Of a stretch of 64,000 bases of DNA, positions 11,118 to 21,665 are shown in pieces. Each line of letters begins with the position of its first letter. Within the stretch, counting starts at the first letter, position 1. The notes below the pieces were generated by a model. The model was not told where the DNA came from, did no database searches, and saw nothing but the letters and a program-made list of their open reading frames with translations. Both the position numbers and the translations under genes were made by a program. Origin of the DNA: Euleptes europaea (lineage: Eukaryota; Chordata; Lepidosauria; Squamata; Sphaerodactylidae); assembly GCF_029931775.1 (NCBI RefSeq), contig NC_079326.1:8834604-8898603 (forward strand), written 5' to 3'.

Positions 11118-12380
11118 TTTAGCTGAGGCATCTGTTCTGAGAGTCAGAGCAGGAGGCAGAGCTGCTAGAGAGGTGAGTGCTAGTTTTTGTTTTTCCTAAG
11201 CTGCTGGGGAGCAGTAGCTGAGGTTGCTGTATGAGGGTAAGTGGATGCTTGGAACCTGCTGGAGAGGGGTTTCTCATTGGTGCTGTTTGTTCTTTTGTCT
11301 AGTTGTTGCTGAGTGGGGTTGATTGCTGGGCCTCACCCTCTGCTGTTGGCTGCTGAGAGGTGGGGCTGTGAGCCTTTGAGTTACATGGTTGCTCTTGCCA
11401 GAGGCACGAGCCGAAGGGCGAGAGCTAAAGGGTACTTGCCCTGGGGCTCTTAGCCTGGGGATTGGGCCTGGAGACCGTATAAGTAGTTAAGAAGCTTCTA
11501 TATTGGTGTTCTTGTTACCCCTTTTGCCTTCAGTAGACAGTGTTTAGGTCTGATATTTCAGGCTAGATCGATGCACCAAGGTATTTCTAGCGTGAAATAA
11601 TTCACTACAAGGGTGATGATGGATGCTCATGAACCATTTCCAGTCACCTACAGGGAGTGTGCCATGTTTGTTTTCCTCCCTGAGGACAAGATGGACTTCA
11701 CCTGCCACTAGTGTAAGTTGATAGGTCTCTTAGAAGACAATGTTAGGAGTGTGCAAGAGAGGATTGCTACTTTCCATGACATCAAAGAAGGGGAGGATTT
11801 TATTAACAGAAGCCTGGAGGTCCAGCATAGGGAAGGGGAGACAATTCAAAAGGACAACAGTGTGGTTGCCTGCCCTAACCAGATTCCTCAGAGCACTGCA
11901 GCACGTCCCCAAAGGTGTCAGGTGAGATGGCACTCAGTGCCACTAGAACTCAGGAATCTATTCCAGGCCCTTGCAGTGGCAGCACAGCCAGAAACACTGC
12001 CAGCAGAAGAATCATAAACACAAGGAAGACAGAGAGAGGAGAATAGGGGAACACGAGAAAAACAGCTCTGGAAGGAAAAGGAAAGTGTTGGTTGTCGGTG
12101 ACTCCCTGCTGAGGGGTATGGAACGTTATGTGTCCAGGCCTGACCCCAAGCCTGAGAGGTGTGTTGCTTGCCAGCCAGGGGCGAAAATTAAAGATATTGT
12201 TGCCCAGATACCAAAACTGTCAAACCTAAAGATCATCACCCATTTGTGATCGTTCATGTGAGAACAAATGACACAGCTGGGAACACCATCGAAAACATTA
12301 AGTCTCACTATGAAGCTCTCGGGAGGAAGCTGAAGGGAATGGGGGCACAGGTGGTATTCTCCTCCAACCTGGGTTACTTT
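11118..12380 (+). mobile_element. CR1 5' portion (5' UTR and ORF1), copy A
   Basis: The 5' UTR ('gggagcagtagctgaggttg') and ORF1 match the first part of the full-length CR1 that follows. ORF1 pieces read MFVFLPEDK, then a coiled-coil-like stretch in 11718-12017, then KVLVVGDSLLRGMERYV in 11971-12249, the SGNH-esterase-like block of CR1 ORF1. The zinc-binding pattern and reading frame are broken. The copy stops abruptly mid-ORF1 at 12380 without a CR1 tail, so its 3' side was lost or displaced. Confidence 0.82.
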
Positions 12381-12416
12381 GATCCTGGCTGAAATGGGGA
12401 ATAAAGGAGGTTAAAG
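12381..12416 (+). repeat. Recurrent 'atcctggctgaaa' motif, left half
   Basis: 'gatcctggctgaaatgggg' followed by 'aataaaggaggttaaag'. The same sequence occurs at 57372-57424 as a continuous ~53-bp block. Here the block is split by the CR1 12417-17058, with the 3' half at 17059-17081. A related version lies at 39994-40031. I infer it is the end of an older interspersed element. Confidence 0.7.
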
Positions 12417-12719
12417 CCTGAGCAGCTGGGAGAGAGAGAAGGAGCTTAGAGACAGGTCAGTGAAGGTTTTATGGTAAAGTTTGTGTTTGTGTTTCCCTCA
12501 GTGGCTGGGGAGCAGTAGTTGAGGTTGCTGTGTGTGTGTGAGTGAGTGAGTGCCTGTAGCCTGCTGGAGGGGGGTTTCTGACTGGTTCTCTTTGTTGTTT
12601 TATCTAGCTGTAGCTGGCTGAAGGTAATTGCTGTGCTGTTAATTTCTGAGGGGTGGGGCTGAGAGTATTTAGACAGTCTATGCTTGCCAGAGGCGCGAGC
12701 CTTTGGCGCGAGCTGAAGG

Positions 12720-12866
12720 GCGAGAGCACAAGGGCTCTTGGCCTGTGGCTCTTGCACAAAGGCTCTTGGCCTGTGGCTCTTGCACAAGGGCTCTTGGCCT
12801 GTGGCTCTTGCACAAGGGCTCTTGGCCTGTGGCTCTTGCACAAGGGCTCTTGGCCTGTGGCTCTTA
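12720..12866 (+). repeat. Tandem repeat of ~27 bp in the CR1 5' UTR
   Basis: About five head-to-tail units of 'ctcttggcctgtggctcttg' plus 'cacaagg'. Copy A at 11118-12380 has only one degenerate unit ('gggctcttagcctgggg') at the same place, so the array expanded within this element or its source. Long open frames on both strands here come from the repeat. Confidence 0.9.
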
Positions 12867-12988
12867 GCCTGGGGGTTGTGTCTGGGGGCCTTGAAACAAA
12901 GTTTGTATTTGTAGTTTACTCTGAACCCGGGAGTGTCGTGAAGCTTTTAGTAGGCTTACCATTACGGGATTGTGCAAGAAACCATACC

Positions 12989-13531
12989 ATGTCTACAATG
13001 AATCAAAGAGGAATGGCTGGTGAGAGAGTGGAGGCAGTGATGTGTAAGGTTTGTGGAATGTTTGTTTTCCTACCCAAGGGTAACTGCAATTACACATGCA
13101 GTAAGTGTAAGTTGGTGGCTCTACTGGAGGAGAAAATAAGGGGACTTGAGGCACGCTTGTCTACACTGCAGAGTATAAAAGAGGGGGAGGAGTTCATGGA
13201 CCAAACTCTTGAAAACCTCTTGGGAGGGCAAGAGGAGGAGGGCCAAATAACTCAGTGTAGAGAGGGGGACCCACCTCAGGAGAAGAACATGTGGAAGAAT
13301 GTTACCTGCAGAAATAGGAAAGTCAGGAGACATTCCGTTCCTCTGCTGCTTAGCAATCGGTTTCAAAACCTCCCTATAGATGCTGAGCCTGGATCACTGG
13401 AACAAAGGTTCAGTGCCCAGTTCTCTCTGGTGTATCAGGTCCCTGTGGATGACAGGACTCAAACTTCTGCTCCCCAATGTAGGAATAGGCGAGTGTTGGT
13501 TATTGGGGATTCCCTACTGAGAGGGGTATAG
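12989..13531 (+). pseudogene. CR1 ORF1 (zinc finger and esterase-like protein), broken
   Basis: From ATG 12989 the frame reads CKVCGMFVFLPKGNCNYTCSKCK, a paired CxxC zinc-binding (PHD-like) module. A predicted coiled coil follows (ALLEEKIRGLEARLSTLQ), then a basic linker (RNRKVRRHSVPL). Last is RVLVIGDSLLRGV, the catalytic GDS block of the SGNH-type esterase domain. A stop at 13531 ends the frame early. Esterase-like sequence continues out of frame to about 13990. ORF1 proteins bind element RNA and are needed for retrotransposition. The ATG chosen lies downstream of the tandem repeat, unlike the longer open frame from 12653. Confidence 0.85.
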
Positions 13532-14031
13532 GGTAAAGTGTGTCGACCGGACTTGTTGTCTCGAGAGGTGTATTGTCTGCTGGGAGCGCATATCCAGGAT
13601 GTGACGGAAAGTCTGGATATAGTTGTTAGACCCACAGATCATTATCCCTTCTTATTCATGTGGGAACAAACGATACTGCCTGGCACAGCCCAGAAAATAT
13701 TAAAAGGGACTATACAGATTTGGGTAAAAAGGTGAAGGAACTGGGAGCACAGGTTGTGTTTTCATCGGTTCTTCCTGTAGTAGGCCGTGGATTGGGAAGA
13801 GAATGAAAAATTCTGGAAATAATTGACTGGCTGTGTTGATGGTGTCACCAGGAAAGGTTTGGTTTTTTTGGACCATGGCTTACCCTACCTGGATAATGCT
13901 CTTCTATCGGAAGATGGTTTGCACCTCTCAAAGGTGGGTAAAAATGTGTTTGACCACAGCCTTGCAAGCCTGATAAGGAGGGCTTTAAACTAAATCTTCT
14001 GGGGGAGTGAGACATAAATTTAAAGCCTCAA

Positions 14032-16921
14032 GTGAGGACAATAGCTGCAAATATAGATATGAACGATTTGCAGAGGGTAGCACATACGCAAGGAAAGACA
14101 GTTAAAAAATGTAACAATGGGAGGAAGACAATCTTAAATAAGCTGCCAAAAAGAAGGACCTGTGGTCTAAGGTGTCTCTACACTAATGCACAGTGCATGG
14201 GAAATAAGCGAGATGAACTAGAACTTTTAATAGCAAAAAGCAAATATGATATAATAGGCATTACGGAAACCTGGTGGGATGAGTCTCATGATTGGAATGT
14301 ATTGATTGAAGGGTATAACCTATTTCGGAGAAATAGACCAAATCGGAAGGGGGGAGGGGTAGCATTATACATTAGGGATGATTACACCTGCGAGGAGATT
14401 CAGGACTTAAATGCTGGAACCCAGCTTGAAACCATCTGGGTAAAAATTAAGGGAGAGAAAAATAGTGATGTCATTGTGGGGGGTCTATTATAGACCCCTA
14501 AGCCAAACTGAAGAGTTAGATGATACTTTCCTGGAACAGATGTCCCAGCATTCAATAAAGAAAGATGTAGTAATAATGGGAGATTTCAATTATCCTGACA
14601 TCTGTTGGAAGGCTAACTCTGCCAAAACAACTAGGTCCGACAAATTCCTCACTTCCCTTGCAGACAACTTCATAGTCCAAAAAGTGGAAGAAGCGACAAG
14701 GGGAACAGCCGTTTTGGATCTGATCTTAACCAATTATGATGACTTGGTTTATGGAGTAGAAGGAGTGGGATCTTTAGGTGGGAGTGACCATGTTCTCCTG
14801 GAGTTTGTTATACAGCAAAAAGGAGAAGCAAGAAATAGTCAAACATGTACTCTAGACTTTAAGAAAGCTGATTTAAATAAATTTAGGGAACTACTGGGTG
14901 TGATCCCTTGGGTGAGAATATTGAATGAGAAGGGAATACATGAAGGATGGGAAATTCTTAAAAGGGAGATATTGAAGGCGCAATTTCAATCAATTCCCAC
15001 GAGGAGAAAAAAAGGTAGAGGTTTGAAGAAACCAGGGTGGATGACTAAAGAACTTTTGGTTGAGATAGGCTTTAAGAAGGGCATGTACAAGAAATGGAAA
15101 AAGGGAGAAATCAAAAAGAGGAATTCAAACAAGTAGCCAGCATATGTAGGGAGAAAGTCAGGAAGGCTAAAGCACAGAATGAGCTCCGGCTAGCCAGGGA
15201 AAACAACAAAAAAGGGTTTTTTGGTTATGTCCATAACAAAAGGAAGATCAAGGTAATGATTGGGTCATTGCGTGGAGAGGATGGTGAGTTATTAACAGGG
15301 GAGGCAGAAAAGGCAGAATTACTTAACTCCTTTTTTGTATCAGTCTTCTCCCATAAGGGGAATAGTGCTCAACCTGGGAATAACAGAGCAGAGGATGCAA
15401 TAGGGGAATTACAGCATAGTATAGACACTGAGATAGTACAGGAATACTTGGCTACTCTTAATGAATTCAAGTCTCCTGGGCCGGATGAACTGCATCCAAG
15501 GGTGTTAAAAGAACTGGCTGAAGTGATTTCAGAACCACTGGCAATAATCTTTGAGAATTCATGGAGAACAGAAGAAGTTCCAGCAGACTGGAGGAGGGCA
15601 AATGTGGTCCCCACCTTTAAAACGGGGAAAAAAGAAATCCCAAACAATTATCGCCCAGTCAGCCTGACATCAATACCAGGAAAGATACTAGAGCAGATAA
15701 TTAAACAGACGGTCTGTAAGCACTTAGAGAGAAATGCCGTGCTCACTGATAGTCAACATGGCTTTCTCAAAAACAGGTCATGCCAAACTAAACTCATCTC
15801 TTTTTTTGAAAGAGTGACAAGTATGGTAGATGAAGGGAATGCTGTAGATGTAGTGTACCTTGATTTCAGTAAAGCCTTTGATAAAGTCCCCCATGATTTT
15901 CTTGAAACAAAGCTAGTAAAATGTGGGCTGGACACTGCTACTGTTAGGTGGATTGGTAATTGGTTGACCAACCGAACCCAAAGGGTGCTGATTAATGGAA
16001 CAATTTCATCCTGGAGAGGAGTGACCAGTGGGGTACCACAGGGGTCTGTCCTGGGACCGGTACTATTTAATATTTTTATAAATGACTTGGATGATGGAAT
16101 AGAGAGCATGCTAATCAAATTTGCAGATGACACCAAGTTAGGAGGGGTAGTTAATACCACGGAGGGTAGGGTCAGAGTTCAGAATGACCTCGATAGACTG
16201 GAGAGCTGGGCCATAAGCAATAAAATGGATTTCAATAGGGAGAAGTGTAAAGTACTACACCTAGGTAGAAACAACATAAGGCACAGGTACAGGATGGGAA
16301 AGAGTTGGCTTGACAACAGTACATGTGAAAGAGATCTGGGAGTCTTAGTGGACCACAAACTGAACATGAATCAACAGTGTGATATGGCGGCTAAGAAGGC
16401 CAATGCCATTCTGGGCTGCATCAATAGGAGTATTGTGTCTAGATCGAGGAAAGTAATACTACCACTATATTCTGCATTGGTCAGACCTCACTTGGAATAC
16501 TGTGTCCAGTTTTGGGCTCCACAATTTAAGAAGGATGTTGACAAGTTGGAGCGTGTCCAGAGGAAGGCGACCAGAATGGTCGGAGGTCTGGAATCCATGC
16601 CCTATGAGGAGAGACTTAGGGAGTTGGGTTTGTTTAGTTTGGAGAAGAGAAGGTTGAGGGGAGACATGATAGCCATGTTTAAATATTTGAAGGGATATCT
16701 TGTTGATGAGGGAACTAGCTTGTTCTCTGTTGCTCCAGAGACTAGGACACGGAGTAATGGATTTAAACTAATAGAAAAGTGATTCCACCTAAAAATTAGG
16801 AAGAACTTTCTGATGGTGAGGGCTGTTCGACGGTGGAATGCGCTGCCTCGGAGGGTGGTGGAGTCCCTGTCTTTGGAGGTCTTTAAGCAGAGGCTAGATG
16901 GTCATCTGTCGGGAGTGCTTT
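14032..16921 (+). pseudogene. CR1 ORF2 endonuclease-reverse transcriptase, broken
   Basis: The apurinic-type endonuclease starts in 14032-14493 (LRCLYTNAQCMGNKRDEL, IIGITETWW) and continues in another frame at 14465-15136 (VIMGDFNYPDICW, GGSDHVLLEF). The reverse transcriptase occupies 15094-16782 (562 codons): [57 protein letters not shown] and [17 protein letters not shown] at 16780-16782 cuts it about 46 codons before the expected end (RKNFLMVRAVRRWN, then FKQRLDGHL). Thus two frameshifts and at least one stop separate it from an active ORF2. The enzyme nicks DNA and copies element RNA there. Confidence 0.92.
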
Positions 16922-17058
16922 GATTATGAGATCCTGCATGGCGGGGGGAGGGTTGGGGTCACTGGGGATGTGGGGGGAGGTAGTTGTTAATTTCCTGCAT
17001 TGTGCAGGGGGTTGGACTAGATGACCCTGGTGTTCCCTTCCAACTCTATGATTCTATG

Positions 17059-17081
17059 AAAGCGACCATGCATAAATGACC
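17059..17081 (+). repeat. Recurrent motif, right half ('accatgcataaatgacc')
   Basis: Continues the block interrupted at 12416. 'gcgaccatgcataaatgacc' matches 57405-57424 with one difference. Its palindromic ATGCAT core is shared with the ends of other elements (34272, 38375, 38732). Confidence 0.7.
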
Positions 17082-18329
17082 AAAGACAACTTGGTGATCT
17101 GGGGAAGTCAGCATAGATTTGGCTCCAACAGGTCCTGCCAGACCAACCTTGTTTCCTTCTTTGATCAAGTGATGAGGGAATGCGGTTTATGTTGTTTACC
17201 TGGATTTCAGTAAGGCTTTGACAAGGTTCCTCATGATATTCTGATAGGTAAACTATGGACTGGACACTAGGATAGTTACGTGGATAGAGAACTGGTTGGA
17301 GAACCACTCTCAAAGAGTAGTTGTCAATGGCATTTCATCTGAATGCATGGAGGTGTCCAGTGGGGTGCCACAGGGTTTGGTTCTGGGCTCGGTACTTTTC
17401 AATATTTTTATAAATGATCTGAGTGAAGGTATGGAGAGACTACTCATTAAATTTGCAGATGACACCAAATTGGGAGGAGCAGCTAACATACCAGAAGACA
17501 GAGATAGAATTCAAGAGATCTGAACACACTGGTAAAGTGGGCAGATGTTGAATTGCATCTTGTTCACAAGGATAAGTGCAAAGTTCTACATCTGGATAAC
17601 AAAAATGAGGGACATACATACTGGATGGGGGATACACTTCTGGGTAACAGTGCAAGTGAACAAGATCTTGGGGTACTGGTGGACTGTAAGTTAAATATGA
17701 GCAGCCAGAGTGGTGCAGCAACAAAAAAAGCTAATGCGCTCTTGGGGTGCATCAACAGAGGCATAACATCCAAATTGGAAGATGTCATAGTTCTGCTTTA
17801 TATAGCACTGGTCAGGCCACACCTGGAGTATTGTGTGCAGTTCTGGAGGCCTCACTTCAAAAAGGATGTGGACAGAATGGAGCGGGTCCAGAAGAGAGCA
17901 GCAAGGATGATCAGGGGCCTCGAGAACAAGCCCTACAAGGAAAGGCTGAGGGAGTTGGGAATGTTTAGTCTGGAGAAGAAGAGGTTGAGGGGGAACATGG
18001 TTGCTCTCTTTAAGTATTTGAAGGGCTGTCACTTAGAGGAGGACGGGGAGCTGTTGCTGTTGGCAGCAGAGGATAGGACTCACAATAATGGGTTTAAATT
18101 GCAGGCGGAGAAGTACCAGCTAGATATTGGGGGGGGGGGAGTGTTTACAGTAAGAGTTGCTCAACAGTGGAATCAGCTACCTAGGGAGGTGGTGAGCTCC
18201 CCCTCATTGGCAATCTTTAAGCAGAGGCTGGACAAACACCTGTGAGGGATGCTCTAGGCTGACCCTGCATTGAGCAGGGGGTTGGACTAGATGACCTGTA
18301 TGGCCCCTTCCAACTCTATGATTCTATGA
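17082..18329 (+). mobile_element. CR1 LINE fragment with 3' end
   Basis: Starts in the reverse transcriptase ('ggggaagtcagcatagattt') and ends with 'ggttggactagatgacctg' and the ATTCTATGA tail. It is more diverged than the neighbour at 12417-17058 and belongs to a different subfamily, judged by its 3' UTR ('gctgaccctgcattgagc'). Confidence 0.9.
17296..18245 (+). pseudogene. CR1 reverse transcriptase C-terminal fragment
   Basis: 17296-17523 reads [19 protein letters not shown] and [13 protein letters not shown] second frame at 17553-18245 reads [46 protein letters not shown] and VAQQWNQLPREVV, to a natural-looking end at FKQRLDKHL. One frameshift near 17525 and a damaged N-terminal side mark it as dead. 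Confidence 0.88.
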
Positions 18330-18697
18330 CATTACCCACTTGCATTCCAAATATGCATATTAAGTGTTCCCTTTTCCATCTTAATGACATTCACTGCTTA
18401 TTGACAATGTTACAACAGCTCCCCAGATCACTCCTTGCCCCCAAAGTTTCAGAACACCAATGGCCTAACTACCTCCCTGGCCATTTTCCTGCATAATATA
18501 TTTTAAGAATTCCTTATTCATGTTTTTTATAGCAATATGTTTTTTATAGCAATTTTATGTCTTCATGTTTTTATAGCAATATGTTCCTCAAATTCTGTCT
18601 TTGCTCTCATTATTATGAATTTACATTTATTTTGCTAGCACCTGTGTTCCTATCTGACACAGTGACTTTTAACTCACAAAGGTTTATACCCTAGAAA
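18330..18697. other. Unassigned AT-rich stretch
   Basis: Contains a short duplicated phrase 'tttttatagcaatatgttt' at 18525-18585 but no gene or known element. Confidence 0.5.
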
Positions 18698-18778
18698 ATT
18701 TTGTTGGTCTCTATTGGACTCGAATTTTGTTCTCCTGTTACAAACTAATGCTGCTTCCCATGCTGCTACCCACATGCT
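18698..18778 (+). repeat. Diverged 'ttggactc...ggctaccc' repeat fragment
   Basis: 'ttttgttggtctctattgga' through 'gctgctacccacatgct' resembles the 3' half of the fold-back repeat at 5273-5340. No inverted left arm is present here. Confidence 0.5.
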
Positions 18779-18996
18779 TAGGGTTGCCAGCTCTGGGTTG
18801 GGAAATACCTGGAGATTTTGAGGGTAGAGCCTAAGGAGGGTGAGCTTTGGAGGGACTTTGGAGGGGAAGGACTTCAATGCCATCGAATCCACCTTCCAAA
18901 GTGGCCATTTTCTCCAGGTGAACTGATCTCTGTCACCTGGAGATGAGTTGTAATAGTGGGAGAGCTCCCACCACCACCTGGAGGCTGGTAACCCTA
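18779..18996. mobile_element. hAT-type MITE, copy 3
   Basis: Ends TAGGGTTGCCAGCTCTGG and GGCTGGTAACCCTA. The 8-mers 'cacatgct' (18771-18778) and 'cacctgct' (18997-19004) match at 7 of 8. It is inserted in the diverged repeat before it. Confidence 0.88.
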
Positions 18997-20980
18997 CACC
19001 TGCTCCTTTCTGTTTATTTGGGAAAATCTTCCTTTTTTTAAAGGAAGTCTTTTTGCCTTTTATGGCTTCCTTAACTTGGAGAAGAAATATAAATATAAAT
19101 CTAGGAAAGGAGCAGCGTGAAAGGTGCTTGAAAGAGGCAGCAGTCATTCTTCCCTTCCCCCCCCCCCACGGGGAAACCCAGGAAATGAAGGCTGGATGAA
19201 GAGTGTCAGCAGGAGTAATCTATGGAGAAAGACAAAGCAGGAGAGTGCCAAATGGCCAGGAAGAAAATATATCACATATTCAAATAAGCAACAAGGCTCT
19301 AGTGTCATTGTATTATTCCATCATTACTTAAATAATCATTGATTTATTTAGTTCAGGAAAATGTTGCTTTCCACAAGTGGAATGTATCTCTTTAACGGAG
19401 ATCTGTTGAAAACAACATGATGGTTGCAGAAAGCAGCTACATTGAGAATATTATTAAATTAACAATCAGGGGACCTGCAAGGACCTGCAGTGAGCATCTC
19501 ATTTAACCTTCTTCCACTATTTCCTCATAGCCACTCCTCTTTTCCTGCTGCCTTCTCCCCATCCCACCCACCAGTCTGCCTATCTGCCCCCTGTCTTCAG
19601 TTTTCCCTCCTTCCCTCCCCCTTGTAGCCTCTGCCTGGGAAAACTCTGGCCAAGTTGCACAGTGCAGTCTAAGCAGGCTCAGATGAGCAGTGGGGAACCT
19701 GCAAGGATGTGGGGGGGCACCACATTTCCCCCTGTATCCCCCTCCTCACACTATTTCCCCTTTTCCTTCTCCTGGCAACCCCATAGTCTCACCTTCCCCT
19801 GCTTCTCCTTCTGACCCAGCAACCAACCTACCTGTTATTTGCTCCCAATCTTTGGCTATGTTTTATTTATTTAGTTATTTCATTATACCCTGCTTTTTTC
19901 CACGAAGGTGACCCAAAGCAGCTTACATCGTTCTTGCAAAACATTTGATGCCCTTCCTTACCTCTAAAAAGAGCAAGATGTCAATGCAAGTTATAGTGTT
20001 CTTTCCAGTTGACCAAGGTCTTTGTATTTGATTTTTTTTTAAAAAAAACAAAAACTGTCCCACATTCCATCCTTAAAATATTTGTACAAAAGTGGAAAGT
20101 GATCTGAACAGCTTTGGACTTTTTTTTTAACTTAAAGAAAGGGGAAAGCACTAATGGAAAGCACTAATGAAAAATGTACTCAAGAACACACGTAACAAAA
20201 ATAAAAAGCTGTCACCATGGTTAACAGGATCATGACCTGGCTATAGTTTAGAATTTCTCTAGCTCAGCCTGCACTGGGAGGGAGTGACTCCCATCCATCT
20301 TCTGCCCCTAGACTAGAGGGTCAGATGACAGAATGGAGGGGAGGGGAGTTAATATAACTTCTAGTGAAGATAGCTTTGTATACAAAGAAATACTGTCCTG
20401 GTGCTCAATCTAGATGGTTTGTCAAGTCCACAACTTTCCTATTTAGTTTATGCTTAGTGTTCCCTAGCTGAATTGGTCAAAGTAACACATCCAAATTAGG
20501 GTGCGCTATTGTATAGGTTATGGGGGATCAAATTAACATGACAGCTATCTTTATTGTACCACATACAAAGCTGAACAAAGACCTTTTTCTCTTTCTGAAG
20601 CTGTCAGTCTATCAAACTACAGAAAAGAAACAACCACCCACTATTCTCTGCTGAATCTTTGCTGAAAGGATTGCATTGTTCAGTTTAAATTTACTAAGTG
20701 CAAGAGATCCATGCACCTATGTGCCAAACTATACATTTCCCACACAGGAAAAAATAGCCTAGTAGCAGGTTAAATTCCTTCTCCCCCAGCTCTGGCCAAA
20801 TCACTACTACTACCACCTCGCAGCTGCTATTTGCCAATGAAATTATCATGGGAGATCTGTGGTCTGATCTCCCAACATCACATCAAGTTTGACCATTAGG
20901 AGGCTGAAAGCTCAGGAAACTTTCCATGCCAAGGATGAGCTTCTGAAGTCTTTCAATGAGGAGCCTAAATAGCCCAATTT
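18997..20980. other. Unassigned intergenic stretch
   Basis: About 2 kb. 19856-19945 resembles a reversed SINE tail ('ttatttatttagttatttca' then 'gacccaaagcagcttacatc'). CT-rich runs occupy 19540-19620 and 19720-19830. No gene seen. Confidence 0.5.
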
Positions 20981-21160
20981 AGCCTGAAGGCATCAGACCT
21001 TGGAAGCTAAGCAGGGTTGGCCATGGTTAGTGCTTGGATGGGAGACCACCAAGAAAGACAGGGATTGCTATGTGAAGGAAGGCAATGGCAAACCTCCTCT
21101 TCTCGTCTCTTGCCCCATGGATGAGGTCACTACGAGACAGTTGCAACTCAATGGCACATT
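20981..21160 (+). mobile_element. 5S rRNA-derived SINE (5S-Sauria type), diverged
   Basis: The head retains the 5S rRNA internal promoter region ('ttggaagctaagcagggttg' and 'gtgcttggatgggagacc'). It is followed by the SINE core 'gaaggcaatggcaaacctcc' and a BovB-like tail 'gaggtcactacgag'. It is a retroposed copy, not a 5S rRNA gene. Confidence 0.85.
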
Positions 21161-21277
21161 CTTCTTCAAGGCATCCTTGTCACATGTCCTAGAGAACAAA
21201 AGCAAGCCAAAAGCATGAAATCAGGGTGCTTTGGTGCACAGACCCTTCCAGGACTTCTAACAGCTGAACCTCCTAGG

Positions 21278-21410
21278 TGCTCCAAGACCGCCAAGGAAGA
21301 CTTTACAGTGGAAGGCAATGGCAAACCACCTCTGCTTCTCACTTGCCTTGAAAGCCCCTTGCTGGGGTCACCATAAGTTGGCTGCCACTTGACAGCACTT
21401 TACACACAGA
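21278..21410 (+). mobile_element. 5S-derived SINE, 5'-truncated
   Basis: Starts at the 'gaccgccaaggaaga' part, keeps the core 'gaaggcaatggcaaaccacc', and ends 'cacttgacagcactttacac', which is the BovB-type 3' end. Confidence 0.82.
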
Positions 21411-21489
21411 TAAGGTCTTCTACACAATAAGAGAATTAGCCACCTGGGTGGGGAGAGTGTAAGGAAGATGTAAATATTTATGCAATAGG

Positions 21490-21665
21490 TAGGTAACTTG
21501 GGCAAGGAGACCCTGGTTCAAATACCTGTATGTCATGTATCTTACTGGTTGACCTTAAATCAGTCATTCTATGACAGCGTAACCTATATCACAGGGTTGT
21601 TACAAGGATAAGAATGGTGGCAGGGAGAACCATGTGTGCTGCCCTGAACTCCTTTGTCCTGAATG
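21490..21665 (+). mobile_element. tRNA-derived CORE-like SINE, diverged
   Basis: 'gagaccctggttcaaatacc' (B-box), 'ggttgaccttaaatcagtca' and 'cacagggttgttacaaggat' follow the order of the better preserved copy at 51412-51637. Confidence 0.65.

Larger units (their letters stand above)
12417..17058 (+). mobile_element. Near full-length CR1 LINE (4.64 kb)
   Basis: Runs from a 5' UTR through ORF1 (zinc finger, coiled coil, esterase-like) and ORF2 (endonuclease, reverse transcriptase) to the ATTCTATGA tail. 'aaag' lies on both sides (12413-12416 and 17059-17062). Removing the element restores 'ggaggttaaagcgacc', which matches the uninterrupted block at 57389-57405. CR1 copies are usually strongly 5'-truncated, so a copy with its 5' end is notable. 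Several stops or frameshifts show it is inactive. Confidence 0.92.

Noticed and set aside
12720-12866. CRISPR-like regular repeats
   Set aside because: Units are directly adjacent without unique spacers and lie in a vertebrate LINE.
12653-12988. An N-terminal extension of CR1 ORF1
   Set aside because: It is translation of the 27-bp tandem repeat in the 5' UTR. The zinc-finger protein starts sensibly at ATG 12989.
20981-21160. A 5S rRNA gene
   Set aside because: Only the internal-promoter part resembles 5S rRNA. It is fused to a SINE core and BovB-type tail and is diverged.
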